Both the position numbers and the translations under genes were made by a program. From contig DATMNI010000104.1 of NCBI GenBank assembly GCA_035570275.1, forward strand, positions 1 to 49,594: DNA of 49,594 nucleotides, in the 5' to 3' direction. Under the pieces are notes generated by a model, which had not been told where the DNA came from, made no database searches, and saw nothing but the letters and a program-made list of their open reading frames with translations. The DNA comes from DATMNI01 sp035570275 (lineage in GTDB: Bacteria > Acidobacteriota > Terriglobia > Bryobacterales > Bryobacteraceae). Positions 1-7,304 of this stretch are shown one piece after another. Within the stretch, counting starts at the first letter, position 1, and the number at the start of each line of letters is the position of its first letter.

Positions 1-1329
1 ACCATCACGGGAGGCGCCGATTACAAGTACACCGTCGTGGCCGCCGACACCATTAATACCATTATCACCGCGTTAGTGGGGCTCATGAATGCCGCCAACA
101 ACAACACCGGCGACCCCAATGTCACGGCCTTCCCGGATTTCACCACCGGTCTGATTGTTTTTAACGCCACGGCGTCCGGCACGGCGGGCAATGGCGTCAC
201 CTATTTCGCCACCGTCAGCGCGGCCACCACCAGCGCCACCGCTACCCTTACCGCCACCACCGCCGGCGCCACCCTTTCCGGGGGCGGCGACGCGGCTTCC
301 ATCGCGCCCGGCAGCATCGTGTCCATTATCGGAACCAACCTTACATTCGGCACCGCCTCCGCCGATCTGACCCAGCCCGCCTTGCCCACGCAGTTGGGCG
401 GCACCGAAGTCTATTTCAACGGGATTCGATCGCCGCTGGTCATGATTTCGCCCACCTTGATTAACGCCCAGATCCCCTGGGAGTTCGGCGATACCACCAG
501 CGTAAATGCCTACGTGCGTTCGGTCCGGGCGGATGGTCTGGTGTCGGTAACCACTCCGGTAGCCGTCACGATCGTGCCCGCCAACCCCGGCATCTACACG
601 CAACCCGGAACCAATCCGGTGCTGGGCGTGGCTTTCCATGGTTCCAGCAGCGCCACCGGCATTGTTTCGGTGGACGGCACCGCCACAGCCGGCGATACCG
701 CCACGGTGACCATCGAAGACCGCAGCTACACGTACACGGTGCAGAGCGGTGACACCCTGGACACGATTCGCAACGGCCTGGTGGCTCTCATCAATAACGC
801 TCCGGATCCGAAAGTTACCGCCACTTCTTCCGGCGTTTTCGACCGCATCCTGTTGACCGCTCGCGTGCAGGGGCCGGAGGCCAACGGACTTGCCTACGGC
901 GCCAGTGCCAGCACCACCGCCACCGTAGTGATGACCGCGATCGGTACCCAGCTTTGTTGCGCCAACGTGGCCAACAGCCCGATCACCCCGACCAACCCGG
1001 CTGTGGCTGGAGAGCTGATTATCGTTTACGCCACCGGTTTGGGTTTGCCCGTTCTGACGGGCGACAATCAGTCGCTGATTGTGACGGGCGCGCAATTCCC
1101 CGCGGGCGGTCCGGTCACGACGCCCGCCAGTTCGGTGAACTCCATCGCCGGCGGAAAAACGGCCGACGTGATTTCGGCGACCTTGCTGCCGGGAACCGTC
1201 GGAAATTTCCAGGTGCTGCTGCATCTGAACCCGGATGCGGTTACCGATCCGTTTACACAGCTCACCATCGCCCAGGACGTTTTCGTCAGCAACGTGATCA
1301 ATTTGCCGGTCGTTAATCCAAATCAGTGA
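1..1329 (+). CDS. TIGR03437-domain secreted/surface protein, 5' truncated
   Basis: The reading frame is open from base 1, so the gene begins outside the window. The first visible GTG (37) is probably internal. The product carries the Solibacter-type TIGR03437 domain in two halves: an N-terminal half with APGSIVSIIGTNL, LGGTEVYFNG and INAQIPWE (about bases 290-620), and a C-terminal half with AGELIIVYATGLG (about bases 1000-1310). A module containing YTYTVQSGDTLDTIRNG lies between the halves. A related copy (YKYTVVAADTINTI) lies at the very start of the window, so the module is repeated. Composition is rich in Thr, Ala, Ser and Val, as in beta-sandwich adhesin-like exported proteins. The molecular function of the domain is unknown. 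It converges on the nadD-like gene across a long heptamer hairpin. Confidence 0.8.
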   Translation, partial: TITGGADYKYTVVAADTINTIITALVGLMNAANNNTGDPNVTAFPDFTTGLIVFNATASGTAGNGVTYFATVSAATTSATATLTATTAGATLSGGGDAASIAPGSIVSIIGTNLTFGTASADLTQPALPTQLGGTEVYFNGIRSPLVMISPTLINAQIPWEFGDTTSVNAYVRSVRADGLVSVTTPVAVTIVPANPGIYTQPGTNPVLGVAFHGSSSATGIVSVDGTATAGDTATVTIEDRSYTYTVQSGDTLDTIRNGLVALINNAPDPKVTATSSGVFDRILLTARVQGPEANGLAYGASASTTATVVMTAIGTQLCCANVANSPITPTNPAVAGELIIVYATGLGLPVLTGDNQSLIVTGAQFPAGGPVTTPASSVNSIAGGKTADVISATLLPGTVGNFQVLLHLNPDAVTDPFTQLTIAQDVFVSNVINLPVVNPNQ

Positions 1330-1337
1330 GTTAAAAA

Positions 1338-1430
1338 CGGTGGCCGGTGGCCAGTGGCCGGTGTCCGGTAAAAGGCAGCGAGCGCGCCGTCTTTCACTGG
1401 CCACTGGCCACCGGCCACCGGCCACCGGCC
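1338..1430. repeat. Heptanucleotide array forming a long inverted repeat
   Basis: Bases 1338-1363 carry the heptamer as GGTGGCC units. Bases 1395-1420 carry the reverse complement as CCACCGG/CCACTGG units. The two 26-base arms match at 25 positions, and the one mismatch would be a G-U wobble in RNA. The loop is 31 bases. The array starts 9 bases after the stop of the TIGR03437 gene and ends next to the stop of the convergent nadD-like gene, so it could act as a bidirectional terminator or transcript-end stabiliser. That role is inferred; there is no clear U-tract. Confidence 0.75.
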
Positions 1431-1431
1431 A

Positions 1432-2058
1432 TTAGCCATAGATCTCGCCCGCCAACCGCCGCGCCGCCGGTGGAACCAGGTGCTCCCACGCCTCCCCGCG
1501 CGCAATCTTCTCCCGCACCTCGGTGGCAGACACATGGTCGAACTCCCCCGCCAGTTCCAGCGGCCGTATGGCGTGCCGGAACTCCGAGGGCGGCGCATAC
1601 TCGCCGCTTCGGGCCGCTACCAACAGGTCAAACTGCCGCAGCATAGCGCCTAAGGCGCCGGGATCGCCGTAATCCCAGTTCACGATTCTCTCCGCCGCGT
1701 CCCGGCCGCACAGAAAAGTGAGCATGGTCTCCGGGCCGTATGCCGCCCGGCACTCCGCGGCGATCTCCACGAACAGGCCGCCATCGGTCGAAGCAATCGA
1801 GCAGGCTTCGTTTTCCTCCACAGCGGCGCACAAAAGTTTCAGGCGCTGCGCAAAGCCTGCACGCGAATACAGTTTGTGCGGCAGCACGCGCGGCAAAATG
1901 TACACCACCTCGTCCACCCGCGAAAGCGCGGCCTGGACCAGCGCCACATGGGCCACCGTAATTGGGTTGAAGGTGCCCGGAAACACCCCGAGACGCCCGG
2001 GACTGGCCTTTCGGTAATCGCCGTCCAGGCGACCCTGGGCGCGCCGGAAGAACTCCAT
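1432..2058 (-). CDS. nadD: Nicotinate-nucleotide adenylyltransferase-like protein (NadD family)
   Basis: 208 residues, close to the usual NadD length. This nucleotidyltransferase family moves AMP from ATP to nicotinate mononucleotide in cytoplasmic NAD synthesis. The N-terminal signature GVFPGTFNPITVAHV (residues about 24-38) is the phosphate-binding loop. It has Thr where the first His of the canonical HxGH motif normally lies and keeps the second His. The C-terminal VSATEVREKIARGE matches the ISSTxIR region, and LVPPAARRLAGEIYG is the typical tail. The ATG at 2058 starts just before the conserved region. The gene stands alone and is convergent with the TIGR03437 gene. A non-canonical cytidylyltransferase-like role remains possible because of the His to Thr change. 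Confidence 0.75.
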   Translation of the reverse strand: MEFFRRAQGRLDGDYRKASPGRLGVFPGTFNPITVAHVALVQAALSRVDEVVYILPRVLPHKLYSRAGFAQRLKLLCAAVEENEACSIASTDGGLFVEIAAECRAAYGPETMLTFLCGRDAAERIVNWDYGDPGALGAMLRQFDLLVAARSGEYAPPSEFRHAIRPLELAGEFDHVSATEVREKIARGEAWEHLVPPAARRLAGEIYG

Positions 2059-2149
2059 GAATCACCAGGTGAATTCCAACCAGATAATTTTACCTGATTT
2101 GCGCGATAACACCCGCGATCCCCGGGATTTTTGGGAGGGAGCCGCCCCG

Positions 2150-2232
2150 GCCATCAGGCCACCGGCCACTGCATCAGCCACTGGCCACCGGCCACCGGCC
2201 ACTGGCATCAGCCACCGACACCGGCCCACCGC
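2150..2232. repeat. Heptanucleotide repeat array (CCACCGG/CCACTGG)
   Basis: Imperfect tandem run of CCACCGG and CCACTGG heptamers, broken twice by GCATCAG. It fills most of the gap between nadD and the DksA-like gene. Both neighbours are on the minus strand, so the array lies upstream of nadD and downstream of the DksA-like gene. Units are the same as at 1338-1430 and 11251-11422. The rest of the 2059-2344 gap shows no credible gene. Confidence 0.7.
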
Positions 2233-2302
2233 CGTCAGGCCATTTTACGCACTTGGTTGCGGGTTTCACCCCACCCCGATACGCCAGGTCCACAAACAGT
2301 TC

Positions 2303-2326
2303 GGGCGCGGGACTGCTCCCGCGCCC
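2303..2326 (-). terminator. Hairpin downstream of the DksA-like gene
   Basis: Perfect 10-bp stem (GGGCGCGGGA paired with TCCCGCGCCC) around a 4-base CTGC loop, 19 bases beyond the stop of the DksA-like gene on the minus strand. Only a weak T-rich stretch follows on that strand, so a Rho-independent terminator is plausible but not proven. Confidence 0.5.
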
Positions 2327-2344
2327 CGACGTGGACACAGAGTT

Positions 2345-2728
2345 TTAGGCAGCCAGCAGTTCGTCCATGGTTTCGCCGGATTCACCTTCAAAATCGTGGC
2401 GGTCCGCCGCTTCCTGGCACTTGATGCAGAACTTGGTCCACGGTACCGCATCCAGGCGCTTGATCTTGATGTCCTCTTCACAGTGCAAACAAATCCCATA
2501 GCTGCCGTCAGCTACGCGGGAGAGGGCACCCTTGACATATCGCAACATGTTCGAATCACGGTCCAGGTTGCGAATCGCAAGTTCACGCTCTCCAGCGAGT
2601 TGCACCTCGTCGAGAGCATCCGGGGTTTTTTCAATGGCGATGTCTTCCCGGTTACGGAGCCCGGCCGACAACTCGGCCTGTCTGGCTTCCAGCATCGCTT
2701 TGTATTTGTTGAGTTCGGTCTGGTTCAT
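2345..2728 (-). CDS. TraR/DksA family C4 zinc-finger protein
   Basis: 127 residues. The N-terminal half is a charged coiled-coil-like helix pair. The C-terminal half carries a C4 zinc finger with Cys80-x2-Cys83 (CLHC) and Cys101-x2-Cys104 (CIKC), the pattern of prokaryotic DksA/TraR proteins that enter the RNA polymerase secondary channel and modulate transcription with ppGpp. The finger is followed by an acidic tail. A strong ribosome-binding site (AGGAGATG) lies a few bases before the ATG at 2728. The protein is shorter than E. coli DksA (about 151 residues), like many DksA paralogues. Its promoter must lie in the divergent gap 2729-3070. A general stress or stringent-response role is inferred from the family. 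Confidence 0.85.
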   Translation of the reverse strand: MNQTELNKYKAMLEARQAELSAGLRNREDIAIEKTPDALDEVQLAGERELAIRNLDRDSNMLRYVKGALSRVADGSYGICLHCEEDIKIKRLDAVPWTKFCIKCQEAADRHDFEGESGETMDELLAA

Positions 2729-3070
2729 ATTTCCATCTCCTAAATTAGCCGGAGCTTTTGTTTTTTTAATGTTCTCTTTAGTTATCTAAATCCCGAATAG
2801 CAACAATATAGACGGGATTTTGAGCTAAAGGTTTCACCCTCTGAGTCCACTTCAGAGCAGCCATCGGTCCGTCGTGTCGGTTCCATCGACGTTCGCACGC
2901 GTCACACATAGCAATCCAAGCGCCAAACTCCCACGCGCCAATCTGCGATCTCCCTCCGGTCCCGTTTTCCGCCCGGATTCCGCCAGCCGGATCCGCCGGC
3001 CCGAAAGGCTGTTTCCCGCTCGCATCGGCCAAAATGCTACTATCACAGGTTCGATCGCTCTCACAACTCC
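2729..3070. other. Divergent intergenic region, no gene seen
   Basis: This 342-bp gap separates the DksA-like gene (minus) from the glycosyltransferase (plus). The first 80 bases next to the DksA-like gene are A/T-rich with a run of seven T at about 2760 and should hold its promoter, but no clear -35/-10 pair stands out. The remaining bases are ordinary high-GC sequence without a convincing gene. Confidence 0.5.
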
Positions 3071-4723
3071 GTGAATTCTCTGCGCCACAGATTTAAAAGT
3101 CATTACCTGAAGTATCACTACGACGCCCTGGTTTCCTGCGTTTTCTTCTTCCTCGCCGGACGCGTACTGCTGCCACACCTGGGCGTTCAAAACGACGAAG
3201 CCCTGTTTGCCGCGGCTCTCTTCGACCCGCGCTCCGGATACGCCATCAAGATCGGCCATTCCAGGCTGCCCATCATGCTGCTGAGCTACCTGGGCGCCTT
3301 TAAATCCTGGATCTACGCCCCAATATTCCACATATTCGGCACCGGAATCTCGGCAATGCGCGATCCCGTGCTGCTGGCCGGTGTCGCCAGCGTCTGGCTC
3401 TTCTACCTGTTGATGCTGAGGGTAGCCGGGAGGCGGGCAGCCGTTATAGGATGCGGCTTGCTGGCTGTGGATTCACTCTATTTAATCACCGTTTGCTTCG
3501 ACTGGGGGCCTGTGGCCTTGCAGCATTTGCTCCTGATATCGGGCCTGCTCCTCCTGATGAGATTTCACCAGACGCCGGGCTGGCTGCCGCTGGCCGGCGC
3601 TGGTTTCCTGCTGGGGCTGGGAATGTGGGATAAAGCTTTGGCGATCTGGATGTTGAGCGGCATTGGGATAGCCGGCATCCTGACCTTTCCGCGGCAAATT
3701 CTTGCCGCCATCAACCTTCGCCGTGTGGCTATCGCCGCCCTGGCATTCAGCCTGGGAGCGCTGCCACTGATTATTTACAATTACAAACAAAATCTGGCCA
3801 CGTTCCGCGGCAACGTTTCCTACGATACCAGTGACTTTCCCAACAAGGCCCGGCTTCTTCTGGCCACCGCCGATGGCCGCGGTCTCTTCAGTTGGCTCAA
3901 CTTCGAAGACTGGCAGACCCATAACCCCCGCCCGCCCAAAGGCCTGATTCAGACGGCATCTGCCAGGATTTCGGCATTTGCCGGTCATCCCCGCCACAAT
4001 CTAACCCTCTGGGCTTTCTGTCTGGCACTGCTGCTGGCTCCGCTGGCCCGCGGCAATGCCTGGCGCGCGATTCTCTTTGCCCTGATCGCCATGCTTGTCG
4101 CCTGGCTGCAAATGGCGGTCACGGCCAACGCCGGAGGCAGTGTACACCACGCCATCCTCATCTGGCCATTTCCACAAATCGTGATCGGGGTTTCGTTCGC
4201 CTCCGCCTCCCGCCGCCTGCCAACTGCCGGTATTCCGGCACTGGCTGTCGTCCTGGCGACAATGATGGTCTCGGGCGCCCTGGTCACCAATGAGTATTTC
4301 ACCCTGGCGATCCGCAACGGCGGCGGGCAAAACTGGACCGATGCCATCTTTCGTCTGTCGGACTACATGAAGGGAGTTTCCTCCGAGTACGTCTTCTGCA
4401 TGGACTGGGGAATCCTCGACAGCCTGCGCCTGCTCAACCAGGGCAGTCTGAAACTCCGCGTGGGCACCGAACCGATCGCCAGGAGCGAATGGACCGCCGA
4501 AGACAGGGAATACCTGCTGCAAATGATCTCCGGCCCCGGTAACATTTTTATCAGCCACGCCAAGGATTTTGAGTTCTTCGCCGGCGTGAACGACAAACTG
4601 GTGAAGTATGCCGCCGGCGCCGGCTTCGAGCGCCAGATCCTGGCCGTGATCCCCGATAGCAACCGCCGCCCCGTATACGAGGTGTACCGTTATTGGCACA
4701 CGGGCGGCGTTTTGGGACACTGA
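3071..4723 (+). CDS. Glycosyltransferase family 39-like integral membrane protein
   Basis: 550 residues with about ten hydrophobic segments, the first at residues 19-36. Immediately after it is QNDEALF, with the acidic pair Asp42-Glu43 in the first extracytoplasmic loop, which fits the catalytic site of ArnT/PMT-type GT-C enzymes that use polyprenyl-phosphate sugars. The C-terminal 150 residues are mostly soluble and would lie in the periplasm. The family adds sugars to lipids or proteins on the outer face of the inner membrane; the substrate cannot be read here. The start is GTG at 3071, and no strong ribosome-binding site is visible. The stop codon lies in the first of three adjacent hairpins. 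Confidence 0.7.
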   Translation: MNSLRHRFKSHYLKYHYDALVSCVFFFLAGRVLLPHLGVQNDEALFAAALFDPRSGYAIKIGHSRLPIMLLSYLGAFKSWIYAPIFHIFGTGISAMRDPVLLAGVASVWLFYLLMLRVAGRRAAVIGCGLLAVDSLYLITVCFDWGPVALQHLLLISGLLLLMRFHQTPGWLPLAGAGFLLGLGMWDKALAIWMLSGIGIAGILTFPRQILAAINLRRVAIAALAFSLGALPLIIYNYKQNLATFRGNVSYDTSDFPNKARLLLATADGRGLFSWLNFEDWQTHNPRPPKGLIQTASARISAFAGHPRHNLTLWAFCLALLLAPLARGNAWRAILFALIAMLVAWLQMAVTANAGGSVHHAILIWPFPQIVIGVSFASASRRLPTAGIPALAVVLATMMVSGALVTNEYFTLAIRNGGGQNWTDAIFRLSDYMKGVSSEYVFCMDWGILDSLRLLNQGSLKLRVGTEPIARSEWTAEDREYLLQMISGPGNIFISHAKDFEFFAGVNDKLVKYAAGAGFERQILAVIPDSNRRPVYEVYRYWHTGGVLGH

Positions 4724-4785
4724 CGGGTGGTCACGAACCCGTCGTGGGGCAGGTTGGCAACCTGCGGCGGATTGTTTAATCCGCC
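4722..4785. repeat. Three back-to-back hairpins (REP-like) at the end of the glycosyltransferase gene
   Basis: Hairpin 1 pairs GACGGGT (4722-4728, overlapping the stop codon) with ACCCGTC (4737-4743). Hairpin 2 pairs GCAGGTT with AACCTGC around GGC (4749-4765). Hairpin 3 pairs GGCGGATT with AATCCGCC around GTTT (4766-4785). All stems are perfect and hairpins 2 and 3 abut. This resembles a REP/BIME cluster and could also end transcription. Confidence 0.6.
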
Positions 4786-5032
4786 CGCGCGATGCGGCAG
4801 CGAGCCGTCGCGATGCGCAACGAGCCTGCGCGCATTGGCGGCGTTGCCGGCAGATGCGACCATTCCGCCGGTCGCACCCGGCAACCGCAGCCGCGAGTAC
4901 CGCCGCCAACTCGCCGATGAAAAAACTCGGCGAATCCCCGGACGCCTCGATCAGCGACTGCTGGCCATCGTCTCGCGAGTAAATCATCCCCCGGCAGAGC
5001 CGGGGGCTTTATCACTTGGCGCTCAAGCGGCT
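4724..5032. other. Intergenic region with hairpins and short repeats, no gene seen
   Basis: Beyond the hairpin cluster, about 4787-4828 holds an imperfect 20-bp tandem duplication beginning CGCGATGCG. A GC-rich hairpin with a T-rich tail lies at 4988-5010. No frame here looks like a real protein. Confidence 0.5.
4988..5010 (+). terminator. Intrinsic-terminator-like hairpin
   Basis: Perfect 8-bp stem CCCCCGGC/GCCGGGGG with a 3-base AGA loop, followed on the plus strand by CTTTAT. It lies 265 bases after the glycosyltransferase stop and just beyond the end of the convergent GxxExxY relic. It could also belong to a dispersed palindrome family. Confidence 0.5.
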
Positions 5033-5339
5033 TCAGGTCGCTGTCGCGGCCCGATGAACACGTAGGCCGCTCAAAGCGGTTGCGGGGTCGCTAACTTGCG
5101 CGGTGTGTTCGTTAGCCAGGCGCTCGACACAGTTCAGCTCGATCACCAGCACATCTTCGACGAGGATATCGGCAACGTATTCTCCGACAGAGTGGCGCAG
5201 GCCGGGTTCCGTGAGCAGCGCACGTTCGTAGACCCTCTGCAGGAACCCCGCACCCAGGGTGTTCGACACTTCCAGGACGGCGCCGATCACGGCGCTCGGT
5301 CAGCGAATCGAAGTTCTCCGTGTTCATAAAGATAAACAA
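5033..5339 (-). pseudogene. GxxExxY protein relic (copy 1), frameshifted
   Basis: Two minus-strand frames together give a degraded GxxExxY protein, a small family related to PD-(D/E)XK nucleases. The start (MNTENFDSLTE) lies in one frame near 5325. The body (IGAVLEVSNTLGAGFLQRVY, then GEYVADILVEDVLVIELNCV) lies in another, from 5290. The C-terminal part normally containing the LLTYLKL and NF-VPLIKDG motifs is missing. This looks like a dead copy. A second, better preserved copy lies at 5823-6282. The biochemical role of the family is unsettled. Confidence 0.6.
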
Positions 5340-5525
5340 GCCTGGAATTATGCGGCCAAAGGCCCAGACGTTCGTTTTCTGGCCTATACTCCTTCATCTA
5401 GCACTTGGCGCGCATCCGGCCCAATGATTAAAGGCTACACCGCGAAGAAAACATCACTGGCTTTGCGAAGGTCCCGCTATCACGCGCCAATCTCAGAACT
5501 CATCTCTCAGAATTCTCGCCGCATG

Positions 5526-5690
5526 TTACGCAGCGAGCAGGTCGGAGGACCGGTTGAATGGCGCGATCGGCTTGGTAATAGCCGGTTTCGATTGGGCTGC
5601 CGGGTTTGAGTCTTCGTCGGGTCGATGCGGTCGAAACATTTGATAGAAAAAACCCAGGAAGCTTTCCAACAGCTTCGCGAAGGTTTCCAT
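5526..5690 (-). CDS. Possible 54-residue protein with strong ribosome-binding site
   Basis: The ATG at 5690 follows a strong AGGGGAGG ribosome-binding site at ideal spacing. The 54-residue product starts METFAKLLESFLGFFYQMF, an amphipathic or hydrophobic helix. It continues with a Pro/Lys-rich tail (KPAITKPIAPFNRS). I do not recognise a family. It sits between two GxxExxY relics on the opposite strand to the second. The good ribosome-binding site and the ordered change from hydrophobic to polar residues are the only support; it could be a small membrane peptide or chance. Confidence 0.35.
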   Translation of the reverse strand: METFAKLLESFLGFFYQMFRPHRPDEDSNPAAQSKPAITKPIAPFNRSSDLLAA

Positions 5691-5784
5691 AGGTCGCCTC
5701 CCCTGATGTCGGCTCGATACCAAAATCATCCGTCTCGGCGGCCGGTGGAATCAACCAGGTCGGAGGCAGCCGTTGCGTTCTTGG

Positions 5785-5802
5785 CGTCTTGGCGGCTTGG
5801 CG
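5785..5802 (-). repeat. Left arm of 18-bp inverted repeat bracketing GxxExxY copy 2
   Basis: An 18-base stretch whose exact reverse complement is found at 6221-6238. It belongs to a longer run of CTTGGCG-type units from 5777 to 5803. The right arm lies at the 3' end of the broken GxxExxY gene. Confidence 0.7.
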
Positions 5803-5822
5803 AGAAACTAAAGCAGGCTGCT

Positions 5823-6282
5823 ATGACCGAGAACGCCATAGCCAAGGAAATCGTCGACGCCGCTTTCCGCATTGATACGACGCTCGGCCCGGGCTTGCTG
5901 GAATCCGCATACCATTACGGTCTTGGCGTAGGAACTGCGCCGCCGGGGTCTGCGCACGGTGCGCCAGCAGTCGATTCCGGTGGTCTATGAGAATATCCGC
6001 ATCGGCACCGGATTCCGCGCCGATTTGGTCGTCGAAGATAAGGTCATCGTCGAAATCAAATCCGTCGAGTCGCTCGCCCCGCTCCACAAGAAGCAGCTTC
6101 TGACCTATCTCCGGCTCGCCGACAAGCGTCTGGGATTGCTGATCAACTTCCATGTGCCGCTCATCAAGGACGGCATCACGCGCCTAGTCAATGGACTCGA
6201 AGGCGATGCTCACGCCAATCCGCCAAGCCGCCAAGACGGCTCGCCGCCCTCTCGTTGCGATTTCAAGGGCCGCAGCCCTTGA
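5823..6282 (+). pseudogene. GxxExxY protein (copy 2), one frameshift and one nonsense codon
   Basis: From ATG 5823 the frame reads MTENAIAKEIVDAAF and LGPGLLESAYH, the normal GxxExxY start. Then an extra T (about 5916) shifts the frame. In the corrected frame translation continues T-V-L-A, a TAG at 5929-5931 where the family has Tyr, then ELRRRGLRTVRQQSIPVVYE and the intact remainder (FRADLVVEDKVIVEIKSVE, LLTYLRLADKRLGLLINF, VPLIKDGITRLVNG). Two independent lesions make this a pseudogene unless the sequence is wrong. The C-terminus runs into the right arm of an 18-bp inverted repeat. Confidence 0.75.
6221..6238 (+). repeat. Right arm of 18-bp inverted repeat bracketing GxxExxY copy 2
   Basis: CGCCAAGCCGCCAAGACG, the exact reverse complement of 5785-5802. 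A degenerate run of the same AAGCCGC-type units appears at 46238-46269, so this is probably a dispersed repeat. Confidence 0.7.
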
Positions 6283-6807
6283 GCTATAACTGGATCGCCT
6301 CGCCACAACCGAAAAATGAGGAAATATCAGCCGGTTAATAAGCACCCGACACTGACCCACAGTGACACGGTGACGGGCGCCGCGTGCTTGGGGGGCGGGT
6401 TGCAAGGGGTACTCTTATAGTTGACCTCTTATAGTTAATTCAGGAGAAAATGCTTTGAAAATGGTTTTTGGAAGTTCTCTGGGAGAGTGTGTTCGCCCCG
6501 TCTATTCGCCCGGTATATTCCCCCAGGCTTTTCACCGCTCCAAACATTTGATAGTACTCTTGTTGCCAATCATCCCGCTGCTGCCAATTGGGTAACCCCA
6601 AGACTCGATGTTTCCCCTCCGGCGAATAGTTCAAAAACACACCAATCGCGCCGAAGCCCGCCCTTCACCCGCATGTTTTCGGGATAATAAGAGGGATATA
6701 GTAGAGATGTCGGGGCGCAAGATCTGCTCGAAGCGGCAACTGTGGGACGGCTGTAAGCGCTGGCACGACGGAGGGAGCCAGACGCTGTGGAAGCAATTTC
6801 TGCGGCG
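6283..6807. other. Gene-poor region with a 14-bp tandem repeat
   Basis: The stretch is less GC-rich than its surroundings. It holds two copies of a 14-bp unit starting CTCTTATAGTT (6412-6425 and 6426-6439), the first ending in TTGAC. A minus-strand frame at 6440-6640 (66 codons, Gln/Trp-rich: PNWQQRDDWQQEYYQMF) is open, but I do not recognise it and see no ribosome-binding site. No other gene is supported. Confidence 0.45.
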
Positions 6808-6836
6808 TTGACGGTAAGCCATTAGATAGGTAACTT
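6808..6836 (+). promoter_or_regulatory. Candidate sigma-70-type promoter of the winged-helix/KaiC/kinase operon
   Basis: TTGACG (6808-6813), a 17-base spacer and TAACTT (6831-6836), about 48 bases before the chosen start of the winged-helix gene. The -35 matches consensus at five of six positions, the -10 at four. Identified by eye only. Confidence 0.45.
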
Positions 6837-6883
6837 CTCGTTTGGAGATCCGTTTGCTCTTCAAAACGAATGAGGTCGGCGTG

Positions 6884-7282
6884 ATGGGGAAATCCCCGGA
6901 TGAACTCGTTCAGCAGGGTCTCCAATCTCTTGGCGTCACGGTCTTGAGTGAATGGGATGCCTTGGTTTTTTTGTATCATCACTCCGCCAGCCTTGACACC
7001 GTGGCCGAAATCGCTCGGTTAATTGGACGCGACAAGGGTGAGGTCGCAGCCGCCCTGCAAAAATTGGAGACCCTGGGGCTCATCCAACGTTCGCGAATCT
7101 CTCAGGGAATACGTCTCTATGAGTTCTTAACTCCTCCGGAACCCTCCGTCCGTCACTCCAGCCTGCGGGATCTGATGAGCCTGGCTCACAATCGCCTCGG
7201 ACGCCTGCTGCTGGTTAAGCACCTGCGGGGTCCCCTCCATCAACCGCGGCGGCGGCGCGATAGCGGTTTGCGTTTGGCTTGA
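6884..7282 (+). CDS. Winged-helix transcriptional regulator-like protein
   Basis: 132 residues from ATG 6884, which has a TGAGG ribosome-binding site; an upstream in-frame TTG at 6842 is less likely. The core (about residues 20-85) reads as a MarR/GntR-like winged helix: LSEWDALVFLYHHSASLDTV, then an HTH-like AEIARLIGRDKGEVAAALQ and LETLGLIQRS. A hydrophobic stretch with basic tail follows (NRLGRLLLVKH, then QPRRRRDSG). It ends 22 bases before the KaiC-like gene, so the two are probably co-transcribed. No ligand domain is seen. It may regulate its own operon or convert the KaiC/kinase signal into transcription; both ideas are inference. Confidence 0.6.
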   Translation: MGKSPDELVQQGLQSLGVTVLSEWDALVFLYHHSASLDTVAEIARLIGRDKGEVAAALQKLETLGLIQRSRISQGIRLYEFLTPPEPSVRHSSLRDLMSLAHNRLGRLLLVKHLRGPLHQPRRRRDSGLRLA

Positions 7283-7304
7283 CTTGAAAGGAAGTGGAAG
7301 CGAT

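Noticed and set aside
73..1425. 450-codon open frame on the minus strand
   Set aside because: Antisense to the TIGR03437 gene; it starts inside the heptamer array and encodes a Gly/Arg/His-rich product.
2057..2743. 228-codon plus-strand frame as a gene
   Set aside because: It crosses the heptamer array and runs antisense to the DksA-like gene, which has a strong ribosome-binding site and a four-Cys zinc finger.
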